A DNA stretch of 40,520 nucleotides. It comes from a virus. This document shows, one piece after another, positions 28,865-37,705 of this stretch; position 1 is the stretch's first letter, and each line of letters starts with the position of its first letter. Location of the stretch: positions 1-40,520 of the IMG/VR virus record IMGVR_UViG_3300047548_002254. One strand, 5' to 3'. The position numbers and the translations under genes are program-made. The notes below the pieces were generated by a model, which ran no database searches, had not been told where the DNA came from, and saw nothing but the letters and a program-made list of their open reading frames with translations.

Positions 28865-29450
28865 GCGGCTTTCTGCGGCTGGCGTTGCTGCGATTGCTGC
28901 CTCGCTGTTGCTCCTCGCTGGATGCGGCAACTCTAAAGGCGGCCCGGTTGACACCACGCTTCCGGATGAGACTTCAAGTGTAGCTGCGCCTGAGGTTGCG
29001 AGCGAGGAAGGACCGGTGACCCAACAGGAGGGTTCTTCGGCCCTGGCGACCGAGGAACAGCCGAAAAAACCGCGAATGAGGTCGCCGGTTGATCCTTATA
29101 GTGAAGGTCAGGTCGCTTCCAGTGAAGGACCTGGCCAGCGCTCGACATACACGGCCCGTCAGGCAACACCGATTGGCAATCCGGGGTATTGGATTGGAAC
29201 GAGCGATTACCCCACCAGGGCGCTTCGGGAAGAACAGGAAGGTACAAGTCGGTTTCGATTGACTGTGGACCAAGACGGAAGGGTCTCTGACTGCACTATC
29301 ACCCAATCCAGCGGCTTCATGGATCTCGACGAAGCCACCTGCGCCAACGTGAGGCGGCGGGCACGGTTCAGGCCGGCAACTGATGATACTGGCACACCCG
29401 TAGAGGGATATTATTCCAGTGCAGTTCGTTGGAGTATCCCCAGAGAATAA
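28857..29450 (+). CDS. TonB-C-domain lipoprotein
   Basis: This 197-residue protein has a signal peptide with lipobox LLAGC (Cys23), a long disordered region rich in Ser, Glu and Pro, and a TonB C-terminal-like domain (about 115-197): YPTRALREEQEGTSRFRLTV, DGRVSDCTITQSSGFMDLDE, then RRRARFRPATDDTG. Ordinary TonB is held in the inner membrane by a TM helix and contacts ExbB/ExbD; this one would be held by a lipid anchor instead. It is coupled to the two-TM gene. It could interfere with TonB-dependent outer-membrane receptors, which many phages use, but that is inference. Confidence 0.82.
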   Translation: MPERLSAAGVAAIAASLLLLAGCGNSKGGPVDTTLPDETSSVAAPEVASEEGPVTQQEGSSALATEEQPKKPRMRSPVDPYSEGQVASSEGPGQRSTYTARQATPIGNPGYWIGTSDYPTRALREEQEGTSRFRLTVDQDGRVSDCTITQSSGFMDLDEATCANVRRRARFRPATDDTGTPVEGYYSSAVRWSIPRE

Positions 29451-29538
29451 AGACTTCAGAAAGCCTCAGAGCAGGAATGATGCGCCGCGTGGCTCAGTCG
29501 CCCTTCGATTTCGACCCAGCGCATTTTGTCAAAAGTTA

Positions 29539-29624
29539 TGGTGCGGATGGCGGGACTCGAACCCGCACGAGGATACCCTCACAAGATTTTAAGTCTCGGG
29601 CGTCTACCATTCCGCCACATCCGC
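29539..29624 (-). tRNA. tRNA-Leu (anticodon TAA)
   Basis: The minus strand gives an 86-nt type II tRNA with encoded CCA. Acceptor GCGGATG pairs perfectly with CATCCGC, the D-arm region is TGGCGGAATGGTAGACGC (leucine-type), the anticodon stem-loop is AGA-CTTAAAA-TCT with anticodon TAA, then a long variable arm and T-arm GGTTCGAGTCC. It reads UUA and UUG. It is antisense to the tail operon. Confidence 0.94.
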
Positions 29625-29639
29625 TTGGCCATACCGGCA

Positions 29640-29724
29640 TGGTGCGGGCGAAGGGACTCGAACCCCCACGCTATTAGGCGCCAGAACCTAAATCTGGTGC
29701 GTCTACCAATTTCGCCACGCCCGC
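29640..29724 (-). tRNA. tRNA-Leu (anticodon TAG)
   Basis: The minus strand gives an 85-nt type II tRNA with encoded CCA. Acceptor GCGGGCG pairs perfectly with CGCCCGC, the D-region is leucine-type (GAAATTGGTAGACGC), and the anticodon arm CCAGA-TTTAGGT-TCTGG gives anticodon TAG. A long variable arm and GGTTCGAGTCC follow. It reads CUA and other CUN codons. It lies 15 bases from the neighbouring tRNA-Leu, in the same direction. Confidence 0.94.
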
Positions 29725-29774
29725 ACGGCCAGCGCCTTTCCCAGATCCCTACCAGATTGCCAAGGAGAACATGC

Positions 29775-30191
29775 ATGTTCGATATCACTACGCTTGCCGC
29801 CACCGAGACTTCGATCGTCGAGCTCGTCGGCGGCGATGACGCCCCGCTCTATGACGACAAGGGCAAGCGGCTAACAATCACGGTCTACGGCCCGGGCACC
29901 AAGGTCTATCAGCGCGCCCAGCAGCGTCAGCAGAACCAGCTGATGGACAAGATCAAGAAGCGCGGGAAGATGGACCAGTCGGCCGAGGAAAAGCTAGCCG
30001 AGCAGGCTGATTTCCTCGCTGCCTGCACCGTCAGCTTCAACGGCTTTTCCTATCCGCCCGCCGACGGCCTCGAAGGCCAGGACCTGTTCCGCAAGGCCTA
30101 TGCCGATCCCTCGATCGGCTTCATCGCCGCCCAGGTTGCTGCCCACATCAATGACTGGGCAAATTTTACGAAGAGCTCGGCAGAGAGCTGA
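29775..30191 (+). CDS. Tail assembly chaperone (G analogue)
   Basis: This 138-residue protein starts at the in-frame ATG at 29775, with AAGGAG 7 bases before it. It sits directly before the tape measure, as lambda G does. The sequence is soluble and helical (YQRAQQRQQNQLMDKIKKRG, LAEQADFLAACTVSFNGFSY). Near its end, A_AAT_TTT (30161-30167) lies in the right phase for -1 slippage, which would join residues 1-131 to the T region. Unshifted product ends TKSSAES. G and GT together prevent tape measure aggregation. Confidence 0.88.
   Translation: MFDITTLAATETSIVELVGGDDAPLYDDKGKRLTITVYGPGTKVYQRAQQRQQNQLMDKIKKRGKMDQSAEEKLAEQADFLAACTVSFNGFSYPPADGLEGQDLFRKAYADPSIGFIAAQVAAHINDWANFTKSSAES
30161..30167 (+). 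other. Programmed -1 frameshift slippery site
   Basis: The heptamer AAATTTT is read as GCA AAT TTT in the chaperone frame, matching X XXY YYZ. Slipping back one base after TTT continues TAC GAA GAG CTC into the open T frame without a stop. No strong downstream hairpin was found; only a weak AGCT stem is visible. Confidence 0.85.
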
Positions 30192-30646
30192 TCCTCTACG
30201 TCCGGCAATTGGCGTGGCTCGGCACCGCGCCCAAGCCCCGCAGCAGCAGTAAAGGCCGCACAGACCCCGATCCCGAACCACTGACCCGCATGCAACGCAT
30301 GGCAGTGGACGATCTCACACCCGACATGCCGCCGATCCGCACGCCCTGGATCATCGATCACCTGATGGATCTTGGGCCGAGCGAAGCCGGCGCCATGGGG
30401 CCGGTGCCCATCTCATGGGCATCGATCGATCACTGGCAGCACTGCTCCGGAATAGATCTCCAGCCCTGGACAACGCGGCTCCTGCGCCGCCTCTCGGTCG
30501 ACTTTGTCGCCGAGATGGTAAGGGCCCGCGAGCCAGATTGCCCGCCGCCATGGACCGCCACCTCCAGCCTCAACCGCGACGAAGTCTCCCGGAAGGTCAC
30601 CAATGCTTTCCGCTCGCTCATGACCTCGAAGGAGCCAAACCCATGA
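30167..30646 (+). CDS. Tail assembly chaperone T region, made as G-T fusion
   Basis: This segment codes for 159 residues in the -1 frame relative to G. It is open from the slippery site and has no convincing start of its own before TTG 30209, so it should be made only as a G-T fusion of about 290 residues. The sequence is YEELGRELILYVRQLAWLG, a disordered Pro/Ser/Lys stretch, then IIDHLMDLGPSEAGAMGPVP and a C-terminal helical part. Its stop overlaps the tape measure ATG (ATGA). This is the conserved G/GT layout of long-tailed phages. Confidence 0.82.
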   Translation, partial: YEELGRELILYVRQLAWLGTAPKPRSSSKGRTDPDPEPLTRMQRMAVDDLTPDMPPIRTPWIIDHLMDLGPSEAGAMGPVPISWASIDHWQHCSGIDLQPWTTRLLRRLSVDFVAEMVRAREPDCPPPWTATSSLNRDEVSRKVTNAFRSLMTSKEPNP

Positions 30647-33600
30647 AGGCCGGCACCCTCGAGATTGAGCTCATCACCAATGTCGCCCGTCTCCAGAAGG
30701 AGATGGCTGACATGAAGCGGTCAGTGGCAGGCGCGATGGGCGATATTGCTGACTCCGCCTCGCGCGCGGACAAGGCGCTGGGATCGGCAGCCGGCGGCGG
30801 GATCACCCGCATGGGCGGATCCGCCAAGCTTGCCAGCCACCATATGCAGAACCTTGTATTCCAGTTGAACGACATGGTCGTCGGCCTGTTCTCGGGGCAA
30901 AAGCCGCTGACCGTGTTCATGCAGCAAGGCACGCAGATCGGTCAGATCGGCATGCAGGCGGGCATGGGGATCGGCGGCATGGCCCGGTCGCTCCTTGGCT
31001 TGGCCGCAAGTTCAGCGGCAGCCGCGCTTACCAATCCCTATCTGCTGGCGGCAGCGGCGGCGGCAGCCCTCGCGTTCGGCGCGTTCAAGATGTTCCAGTC
31101 CAGCGTCAAGCAGACCGGCGAGCTCGACAAATACGCTCAGAGCCTCGGCCTCACCAAGAAGGAGATGGAGAAGCTCGGCCCAGTCGGGATTACCGTTGGC
31201 GACACCATGAAGGGCCTTTGGAAGACGGTCTCTGATGGTCTCAGCCTTGGCTCGGTTTTTTCAACCTTCAAGGATTGGGCAGTGACGGCCTTCGACGCTG
31301 TGCTGATGGCCGGCAAATACGTCATTGCGTTCATTTACGCTGGCTGGGTCGGGTGGTTCAATTCTGTCCGGATCATCTGGGCCGCGCTTCCAGGCGTCAT
31401 TGGCGAGGCGACCGTCGGGGCTGCCAATCTTACGATCAGCGGCATTGAGTTCATGGCGAACAAGGCGATTGCCGCGATCAACTGGCTCGCAGGCCAAGTG
31501 AACCCGCTGCTTGAGCGGGTGGGGCTTCCGACGTTTTCCAAAATCGATAATGTTGCTCTGCCGCGCATGGAGAACAGCTTTGCTGGCTCGACCGCGCGCA
31601 TGGCGGGCCAAATGAAAGAGCAGTTCAGCGCGGCCTTTGGCGATGCAATGTCGATGATGGATACGTTTTCGGCCAAGTGGCGCGAGAACACCATCTCTGC
31701 TGCCAAGGCCAGGCTTGCCGCCAAGGCTGACAAGCTCCGTGGTGATCCCAAGGAGAAGACAGCCAAGGCGCACAAGGACACCGAGGCGGAAAAGGCGCTC
31801 AAGGCCGCGCAGGACTTTGCGCGCAGTCTCGAGATCGAGACCGCCAAGATTGGCAAGACGCCGATCGAGATCAAGCGCATGGAAGTGGCCATGGCCGCCC
31901 TCAAGGCGACGACCGACGAAGCGCGTATCGCGATCCTGCAGGCAGGCGAAGCCTGGGAAAAGGCCACGAAGGCGCAGGCCGAGAAGGAGTTCATCCGCAA
32001 TACCCTCGCCCCGCTCGAGCTGCAGGTCGCAATGCTGGGAAAATCGACCAAGGCGCAGGAACTGGCAAACCTTGAGGCCGAGAAAGAGCAGATCGTGCTC
32101 GAACGCGGCGCGGCTGCCTGGGAGCGTTACAGGGCCGCCAAGACCGCGCTCATCGAGCACGATTTTCAGGTGAAGGAGCAGGAACAGTTTCTGCAGAGCC
32201 TCGAGGACATGGTCTCGGCAACGCAGGCAGCCGCAAGCAACATGGCCGATGCCTTCGGCTCGGTCGGCGGCGCGATCGGCGGCATCACTGTGGAGGTCAC
32301 GCGCTTTGCCTCGGCCCAGGCAGCAGCTGCCAAGCGAGCCGCAGACGCGGAGCGCGAATACGGCAAGACCTCGTTCCAGTATGCCGATGCGCGTGCAGCG
32401 CAGGCTTCGGCCGAGATCAATCACTATGGCAACCTCGCATCGGCAGCGAAGGGGTTCTTCGAGGAAGGCTCGGACGGATACAAGGCGATGCTGGCGGCCG
32501 AGAAGGTCTTCCGTGCCTTTGAGCTCGCGATCGCGATCAAGAATGCCGCAGTGAAGATCGGCCTTATCGGTGCGCAGACTGCTGCCAAGGTCACCAGCGA
32601 CACTGTCATGGCAGCGTCGGACACCGCACGCGCCGGGGTCGAACAGGGCAATTCGATCATCACGACCGGCATCAAGGCGGTGGAAGCGGTGGTGAACGCG
32701 ATCCGCTCGCTGCCGTTCCCGCTCAACATTGCCGCAGGTGCGGTCACCGCTGGCGTGATCGCCTCGCTTGGTGTCGCGATCTCTGGGGCCTTCGGCGGCT
32801 CTGCGAAGCCGCCCGTCACCAACGACGGCACCGGCACGGTGTTCGGCGACAGCACAGCGAAGTCCGAGAGTCTTGCCAAGTCCATCGACCACCTGCGCGA
32901 GGTGGACACGCTGACCATGCGGTATTCCGCCGCGATGCTGGCTTCACTGAAGAACATCGAGGCCAATATCGGCGGACTCACCAATCTTATCATCCGAACG
33001 GGTGGCTTTGATGCCTCCGCAGCAGGGATCCAGACCGGGACGAAGGCGACAGGTATTCTTGGCGGCCTGACTTCGGCTCTCAACGGCGTATCGAACTTTG
33101 TCGGCGGCAAAACTGGGTCCATGATCGGTGCTGGTATCGGCTTTGCCATTGCCGGACCGATCGGTGCGGCCATCGGCTTCCTCGGGGCAAAGCTTCTGGG
33201 CGGGCTTAGCAAGGTGCTGGGCAGTATCGTCAATGCGCTCTTCGGCACCAAGACCAGCATCATCGGCCAGGGCATCTACGGCGGCGCGCAGTCGCTTGGC
33301 TCGATCCTCTCGAGCGGCTTTGATGCGAGCTATTACACCGACATCAAGAAGACGAAGAAGTTCTTCGGGATCAGCGTGGGTTCAAGCTATTTCACGCAGT
33401 ATGCGGCTGCGAGCGCGGAACTGGAGCAGCAGTTCAGCCTGATCTTTTCGGGCTTCTATGACGCCATCTCCGCCGCAGCCGGGCCCTTGGGCATGTCACT
33501 GGATGCGGTGCAGTCGCGGCTCGCTGGCTTTGTCGTCAACATCGGCAAGATTGATCTGAAAGGCCTTACCGGCGAGCAGATCCAGGAGAAGTTGACCGCC

Positions 33601-34830
33601 GTCTTCGGGGCTGCTGCCGACAGCATCGCGCGGGCAGCGATCCCGGGCCTCGAACAGTTCCAGAAGGTTGGCGAAGGCTATTTCGAGACGCTGGTTCGGG
33701 TCGCCTCCAGCGTCGAGGCGGTGACCTCCTCGCTTTCCTTGCTCGGCACTTCGGTCGAGGGTCTGAGCCTCTCGGCCAAGATGAACCTCTTCGACCTTTT
33801 CGGTTTGGCGAGCGACATGGCGTCTGCCTCCAACGACTACTTCTCGCTCTTCTACACCAAGGCCGAACAGACCGCCGCGCTCACCGCCCAGATGAACCAG
33901 GTATTCGGCAGCCTCGGCCTGACGCTCCCCGACAGCATCGCAGGCTTCCGGGCACTGGTCGACGCACAGGACCTCACCACGGAGGCCGGGCGTGCGGCCT
34001 ATGTCGCGCTGATCCAGCTGGCTCCTGCCTTTGCCGATCTGATCGGCGCGGCGCAGAATGCTGCCAGTGCAGCGGCCATTGTCGACGAGCGCCTTGGCCT
34101 CGAGCGCCAGCTGCTCGAACTGCAAGGCGACACAGCGTCCCTGCGCGCCCTCGAACTGGCCCAGCTCGATGAAAGCAACCGCGCCTTGCAGGAGCAGATC
34201 TGGGCGCTGCAGGACCAGCAAAAGGCGGCTGATGAGGCCGCTGCTGCTGCTGAGAAGCTACGCTCCGCCTGGACGCAGATCACCGACGGCCTGCTCGCGG
34301 AAGTTGCCCGGATCCGTGGCAGCATGGATGGCGGCACCAAGACCTACGCTCAGGCGCTCTCCGAGTTCAACGCGGCAACCCTTGCGGCCCGCAGTGGTGA
34401 CCAGGAAGCGGCCAAGTCGCTCCCCGGGCTCAGCCAGACCCTATTGAACGCAGCCGCCGATGCGGCCACCTCTGCGCAGGATCTCGCCCGCATTCAGGGG
34501 CAGACGGCAGCCAGCCTCGAGCAGACTGTTGCAATCATCAACGCCATGGCAGGACTGCCCGCCGAGACTGCGGCGGCGGCAGCGTCGACCAACCCCAGCT
34601 GGTGGGAGCAGTTTGCTTCTACCCAGACAGCAACAGCGACCACCTCGGCCAATGACAGCGCAATCGTACTGATCGATGGGCTGGCATCGCTGAAACAGGA
34701 GCTTTCTGATCTGCGCGACGAGCAGCGGATTGCCTCTGCCACCATTGCCTCCGGAACGAGCAAGACCGCCCGCATCCTCGAGCGCGTGACACCGGACGGC
34801 GATGCGCTCGCGGTGAGGACAGCGGCATGA
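30643..34830 (+). CDS. Tape measure protein
   Basis: This 1395-residue protein sets tail length. It starts at the ATG at 30643 with GGAG 8 bases before it. Features by eye are an opening helix (LITNVARLQKEMADMKRSVA), a FQLNDMVVGLFSGQKPLTVF motif known from tape measures, hydrophobic Ala-rich segments (about 115-150 and 720-760), long charged coiled coils (about 350-620), a Gly/Ala-rich hydrophobic region near 820-860, and a C-terminal coiled coil. No peptidase or lysozyme motif was found. At roughly 1.5 angstrom per residue, a long flexible tail of about 200 nm would be expected. Confidence 0.95.
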   Translation: MKAGTLEIELITNVARLQKEMADMKRSVAGAMGDIADSASRADKALGSAAGGGITRMGGSAKLASHHMQNLVFQLNDMVVGLFSGQKPLTVFMQQGTQIGQIGMQAGMGIGGMARSLLGLAASSAAAALTNPYLLAAAAAAALAFGAFKMFQSSVKQTGELDKYAQSLGLTKKEMEKLGPVGITVGDTMKGLWKTVSDGLSLGSVFSTFKDWAVTAFDAVLMAGKYVIAFIYAGWVGWFNSVRIIWAALPGVIGEATVGAANLTISGIEFMANKAIAAINWLAGQVNPLLERVGLPTFSKIDNVALPRMENSFAGSTARMAGQMKEQFSAAFGDAMSMMDTFSAKWRENTISAAKARLAAKADKLRGDPKEKTAKAHKDTEAEKALKAAQDFARSLEIETAKIGKTPIEIKRMEVAMAALKATTDEARIAILQAGEAWEKATKAQAEKEFIRNTLAPLELQVAMLGKSTKAQELANLEAEKEQIVLERGAAAWERYRAAKTALIEHDFQVKEQEQFLQSLEDMVSATQAAASNMADAFGSVGGAIGGITVEVTRFASAQAAAAKRAADAEREYGKTSFQYADARAAQASAEINHYGNLASAAKGFFEEGSDGYKAMLAAEKVFRAFELAIAIKNAAVKIGLIGAQTAAKVTSDTVMAASDTARAGVEQGNSIITTGIKAVEAVVNAIRSLPFPLNIAAGAVTAGVIASLGVAISGAFGGSAKPPVTNDGTGTVFGDSTAKSESLAKSIDHLREVDTLTMRYSAAMLASLKNIEANIGGLTNLIIRTGGFDASAAGIQTGTKATGILGGLTSALNGVSNFVGGKTGSMIGAGIGFAIAGPIGAAIGFLGAKLLGGLSKVLGSIVNALFGTKTSIIGQGIYGGAQSLGSILSSGFDASYYTDIKKTKKFFGISVGSSYFTQYAAASAELEQQFSLIFSGFYDAISAAAGPLGMSLDAVQSRLAGFVVNIGKIDLKGLTGEQIQEKLTAVFGAAADSIARAAIPGLEQFQKVGEGYFETLVRVASSVEAVTSSLSLLGTSVEGLSLSAKMNLFDLFGLASDMASASNDYFSLFYTKAEQTAALTAQMNQVFGSLGLTLPDSIAGFRALVDAQDLTTEAGRAAYVALIQLAPAFADLIGAAQNAASAAAIVDERLGLERQLLELQGDTASLRALELAQLDESNRALQEQIWALQDQQKAADEAAAAAEKLRSAWTQITDGLLAEVARIRGSMDGGTKTYAQALSEFNAATLAARSGDQEAAKSLPGLSQTLLNAAADAATSAQDLARIQGQTAASLEQTVAIINAMAGLPAETAAAAASTNPSWWEQFASTQTATATTSANDSAIVLIDGLASLKQELSDLRDEQRIASATIASGTSKTARILERVTPDGDALAVRTAA

Positions 34831-35720
34831 AGCTGATCCGCCCCACCGCGCTGACCGATGCCATGCTCACCAGCAGCACGGCCCCGGAAAATGACTATGC
34901 GGTCTGGGCAGCCGGTACGTTTTATGCGGTCGGCGCCCGGGTCATCCTGACCTCGACGCACCGCAAGTACGAAGCCCTGGCGGCATCGACGGGCGTGAAC
35001 CCGGCTTCCGATCCGACCAAATGGCTCGACTTGGGGCCGACCAACCGCTGGGCCATGTTCGACGCCCGCGTGGGCACGGCAACCACACGTGCCGGTTCGC
35101 TGCAGGTGGTGCTTGCTCCGGGCGCTGCTGATGGTCTCGCGCTGATCGACATCGAGGCAGAAAGTGCCAGCGTTACGCTCACGGTCTCTGGTAATCAGAT
35201 CTACAGCCGGACGCAGAGCCTCAACATCGGCGGGAATGCGATCGACACCTGGTTTGCCTGGTTCTTCGAGCCGCTTGGCAAAAAGACCGGGCTGCTGTTC
35301 CTCGATGTGCCCGTTTACGAGACGGGGGTCCTGACTGTGACCCTGACGCGGGACAATCCGGCCGACGCCGTCAAATGCGGGACCCTTCTGGTTGGCCGTC
35401 AGTTTGACATTGGCGATACCGAGCACGGGGTGGATCTCGGGATCATCGACTATTCGCGCAAAGAGACCGACCAGTTCGGGGTGACTTCGGTCGTCGAGCG
35501 CGCCTTCGCCAAGCGCATGTCAGCCCGGGTCGTCATGCAAACCGATGCGCTCGATGATGTGTATCGTACGCTTGCTTCGATCCGCGCGACGCCGGTGCTG
35601 TGGATTGGCTCGGAGAGCTTCGAGAGCCTCACCGTCTTTGGCTTCTACAAAGAATTCTCGATCGACCTTGCCTATCCCACGGTCAGCTACTGCAGCCTGA
35701 CCATCGAAGGCCTCACTTAA
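34827..35720 (+). CDS. Tail protein with CBM5/12-like N-terminal segment
   Basis: This 297-residue protein follows the tape measure with an ATGA overlap, where a distal-tail or baseplate protein is expected. Residues about 22-70 (YAVWAAGTFYAVGARVILTS, then YEALAASTGVNPASDPTKWL) resemble small chitin/carbohydrate-binding modules of the CBM5/12 type, with the spaced aromatic residues of that fold. The C-terminal part (FGFYKEFSIDLAYPTVSYCS) is strand-rich. It may bind a surface sugar or join the fibres to the tail tip. No hub or tail lysozyme motif is visible. Confidence 0.78.
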   Translation: MKLIRPTALTDAMLTSSTAPENDYAVWAAGTFYAVGARVILTSTHRKYEALAASTGVNPASDPTKWLDLGPTNRWAMFDARVGTATTRAGSLQVVLAPGAADGLALIDIEAESASVTLTVSGNQIYSRTQSLNIGGNAIDTWFAWFFEPLGKKTGLLFLDVPVYETGVLTVTLTRDNPADAVKCGTLLVGRQFDIGDTEHGVDLGIIDYSRKETDQFGVTSVVERAFAKRMSARVVMQTDALDDVYRTLASIRATPVLWIGSESFESLTVFGFYKEFSIDLAYPTVSYCSLTIEGLT

Positions 35721-35748
35721 CCTTTCATCCCTCAGCGCAGGATCTGCC

Positions 35749-36894
35749 ATGCCTATCACGGCCTTGCCCGCGCCGCCCACCCGGTCGGACGCGACGAACT
35801 TCAATGCGCGCGCCGATGCCTTCCTTTCGGCGCTGCCAACCTTTGCTACGGAAGCCAATTCGCTGGCCAGCGAATTAAACGGCTACGCCAGCAATGCGGC
35901 CGCAAGCGCGGCAACGGCGACCAATGCGCCCGGTACCAGCGCTACTAGCACGACCTCGCTCGCTATCGGCACCGGCACAAAGGCGCTCACTGTCCAGACC
36001 GGCAAGGCGTTTGTGGTCGGGCAGTGGGTCACGGTGACAAGCACGGCTACGCCGGCCAACTGGATGCATGGCCAGATCACGGCTTACACCAGTGGCACCG
36101 GCGCGCTCACGGTCAATGTGACCGCTGTTGGCGGGAGCGGAACATATGCCGCCTGGACGATCGGGCTTAGCGCCCCCTCTCAGTCGAGCGCAGCACTGCT
36201 TTCGACCTCGAGCTACGCTGACCCTGCATGGCTCACCTCACTTTCGGCTTCCAAGCTTACCGGTACAATCACGATTGCTGCGGGCGGGACCGGCGCTGCC
36301 ACTGGCGCAGATGCCCGCACCAATCTCGATGTTCCCTCTCGCAGCGGCATCGGTGCAGCCGGCACCTGGGGGATCTCTATCAGCGGCAATGCTGCGAGCG
36401 CCAACACAGCGACCACCGCGACAGTGGCGGGCACGGCCAATGCGCTCAATACTTCAGGTAATTATCAGCTGGGCTCGCTCGGGGTCGGCACTGCAGCTTC
36501 GGGCGTGGCCGGTGAAATCCGCAGCATCGGTGATGTCACTGCCTTCTTCGCCTCTGATGCCAGGCTCAAAGAAAATATCCGCCCGATCGAGGGAGCACTC
36601 GGCATCGTGCTCGCGATTGGCGGTAAGGCGTTCGACTGGAACGAAACGTATCTGCAGGCCCGCGGCGGAGAAGATGGCTTGTTCGTGCGCAAGGCCGACT
36701 TCGGCGTGATCGCCCAAGACGTAGAGCAGGTCTTCCCGCTTGCCGTGCGCAAACGGCCTGACGGATTCCTTGCGGTGGACTACGCCAAGCTGGCGGCCCT
36801 CGCGTTTCAGGCCATCGCGGAACTCAAGCAAGAAGTGGATGGCCTTCGCGCAGCTGGGCAGGCGCTGGTCAGCGGTGGAGGCGCCAATGTCTGA
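35749..36894 (+). CDS. Tail fibre with self-cleaving S74 chaperone domain
   Basis: This 381-residue protein has a small N-terminal attachment part, a Gly/Thr/Ala-rich fibre repeat region (SGNAASANTATTATVAG) and a C-terminal peptidase S74 intramolecular chaperone: SDARLKENI with Ser269 and Lys274 as the expected dyad, then GKAFDWNETYLQARG, FGVIAQDVEQVFPLAV and VDYAKLAALAFQAIAELKQE. S74 domains help fibre trimers fold and then cut themselves off. AGGA is 6 bases before the ATG. The last 8 bases overlap the holin-like gene. Confidence 0.93.
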   Translation: MPITALPAPPTRSDATNFNARADAFLSALPTFATEANSLASELNGYASNAAASAATATNAPGTSATSTTSLAIGTGTKALTVQTGKAFVVGQWVTVTSTATPANWMHGQITAYTSGTGALTVNVTAVGGSGTYAAWTIGLSAPSQSSAALLSTSSYADPAWLTSLSASKLTGTITIAAGGTGAATGADARTNLDVPSRSGIGAAGTWGISISGNAASANTATTATVAGTANALNTSGNYQLGSLGVGTAASGVAGEIRSIGDVTAFFASDARLKENIRPIEGALGIVLAIGGKAFDWNETYLQARGGEDGLFVRKADFGVIAQDVEQVFPLAVRKRPDGFLAVDYAKLAALAFQAIAELKQEVDGLRAAGQALVSGGGANV

Positions 36895-37102
36895 GCAGGA
36901 TCCGGCCGTCGAAATGGCCCTTATTCGGGCTGATCTCGAAGCCGTCCAGGAAGAGCTCAAGGCTGTGCGCAAGGAGCTCAAGGACCTGCTCGATGCCTGG
37001 AATACGGCGACCGGCGTTGTTCGCTTCGTCAAATGGCTCTCGACCCTTGTGACCGCGCTCGCGGTTATATTCGCGGCCATCAAGGGCTTTTCGGGCCGCT
37101 AA
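36887..37102 (+). CDS. Coiled-coil, one-TM protein (XhlA-like lysis accessory)
   Basis: This 71-residue protein starts at the ATG at 36887, overlapping the fibre stop. Residues about 8-42 form a heptad-like coiled coil (ALIRADLEAVQEELKAVRKE, then LKDLLDAW), and one membrane segment follows (about 48-66, FVKWLSTLVTALAVIFAAIK). This is the plan of XhlA-type proteins that assist holins. It directly precedes the endolysin gene, and a two-TM protein lies just after it, so the three form a lysis cassette. Confidence 0.75.
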   Translation: MSEQDPAVEMALIRADLEAVQEELKAVRKELKDLLDAWNTATGVVRFVKWLSTLVTALAVIFAAIKGFSGR

Positions 37103-37119
37103 CCTTCAGGAGAATTCCC

Positions 37120-37659
37120 ATGAACCCTTTGCCTCCGACCTATTGCTGGATCGATGACCTGCAGCCGCTGCCCAGAATGGTGGCAGAAGCCCGCAAGCTT
37201 TACGGCACCGCAGAGGTCCAAGGGTCTGGCGATAATCCCGTGATCCTGGGCTGGGCCAAGGAACTGGGGCTCGCCAAGATCTACAATCATGACGAGATCC
37301 CTTGGTGCGGCCTGTTCGTGGCCATTGTCGCCAAGCGTGCTGGCAAGGCGCTGCCCGCGCAGCCGCTCTGGGCGCGCAGCTGGGTCAATTTCGGTAAGGA
37401 CGGCAGCGCCCGGCCGCAGCTCGGCGATGTGCTGGTGTTTCGTCGCGGGGAGACTTCGGGCCATGTCGGGATCTACATCGGCGAGGACTATGGCGCCTTC
37501 CATGTACTCGGCGGCAATCAGTCTGACGGCGTGACCATCACCCGCATTGCCAAAGACCGCTGCATTGCCGTTCGCCGGCCGGTCTACAAGGCGGCGCCCG
37601 CAACCGCGAAGCCAGTCGAACTCGCCGCGACCGGCACTCTGTCCAACAACGAGGCCTGA
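37120..37659 (+). CDS. Endolysin-like CHAP/NlpC-type peptidase (TIGR02594-like)
   Basis: This 179-residue protein carries the cysteine-peptidase pattern of TIGR02594-type phage proteins: DEIPWCGLFVAIVAKRAG with Cys63, then LGDVLVFRRGETSGHVGIYI with His115 and HVLGGNQSDGV with Asn133 as a candidate third residue. It probably cuts peptide cross-links in peptidoglycan. It has no signal peptide, so a holin is needed for release, and holin-like genes flank it. AGGAG is 7 bases before the ATG. A perfect 14-bp palindrome GGCCTGATCAGGCC (37653-37666) spans its stop codon. Confidence 0.88.
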   Translation: MNPLPPTYCWIDDLQPLPRMVAEARKLYGTAEVQGSGDNPVILGWAKELGLAKIYNHDEIPWCGLFVAIVAKRAGKALPAQPLWARSWVNFGKDGSARPQLGDVLVFRRGETSGHVGIYIGEDYGAFHVLGGNQSDGVTITRIAKDRCIAVRRPVYKAAPATAKPVELAATGTLSNNEA

Positions 37660-37705
37660 TCAGGCCCTGACCAATCCGCTGCCCCTTTGCGCAGCCGGAC
37701 AACCG

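Noticed and set aside
29526-29774. Upstream extension of the chaperone frame through the tRNA genes
   Set aside because: It reads antisense through two tRNA-Leu genes, and the ATG at 29775 has a strong AAGGAG.
29725-29780. Promoter for the tRNA-Leu pair (TTGGCA on the minus strand)
   Set aside because: The -35-like box has no acceptable -10 at 16-18 bases, so it is not called.
31261-32892. 543-aa reading frame antisense to the tape measure
   Set aside because: Composition is typical of an antisense shadow, with no domain and no start context.
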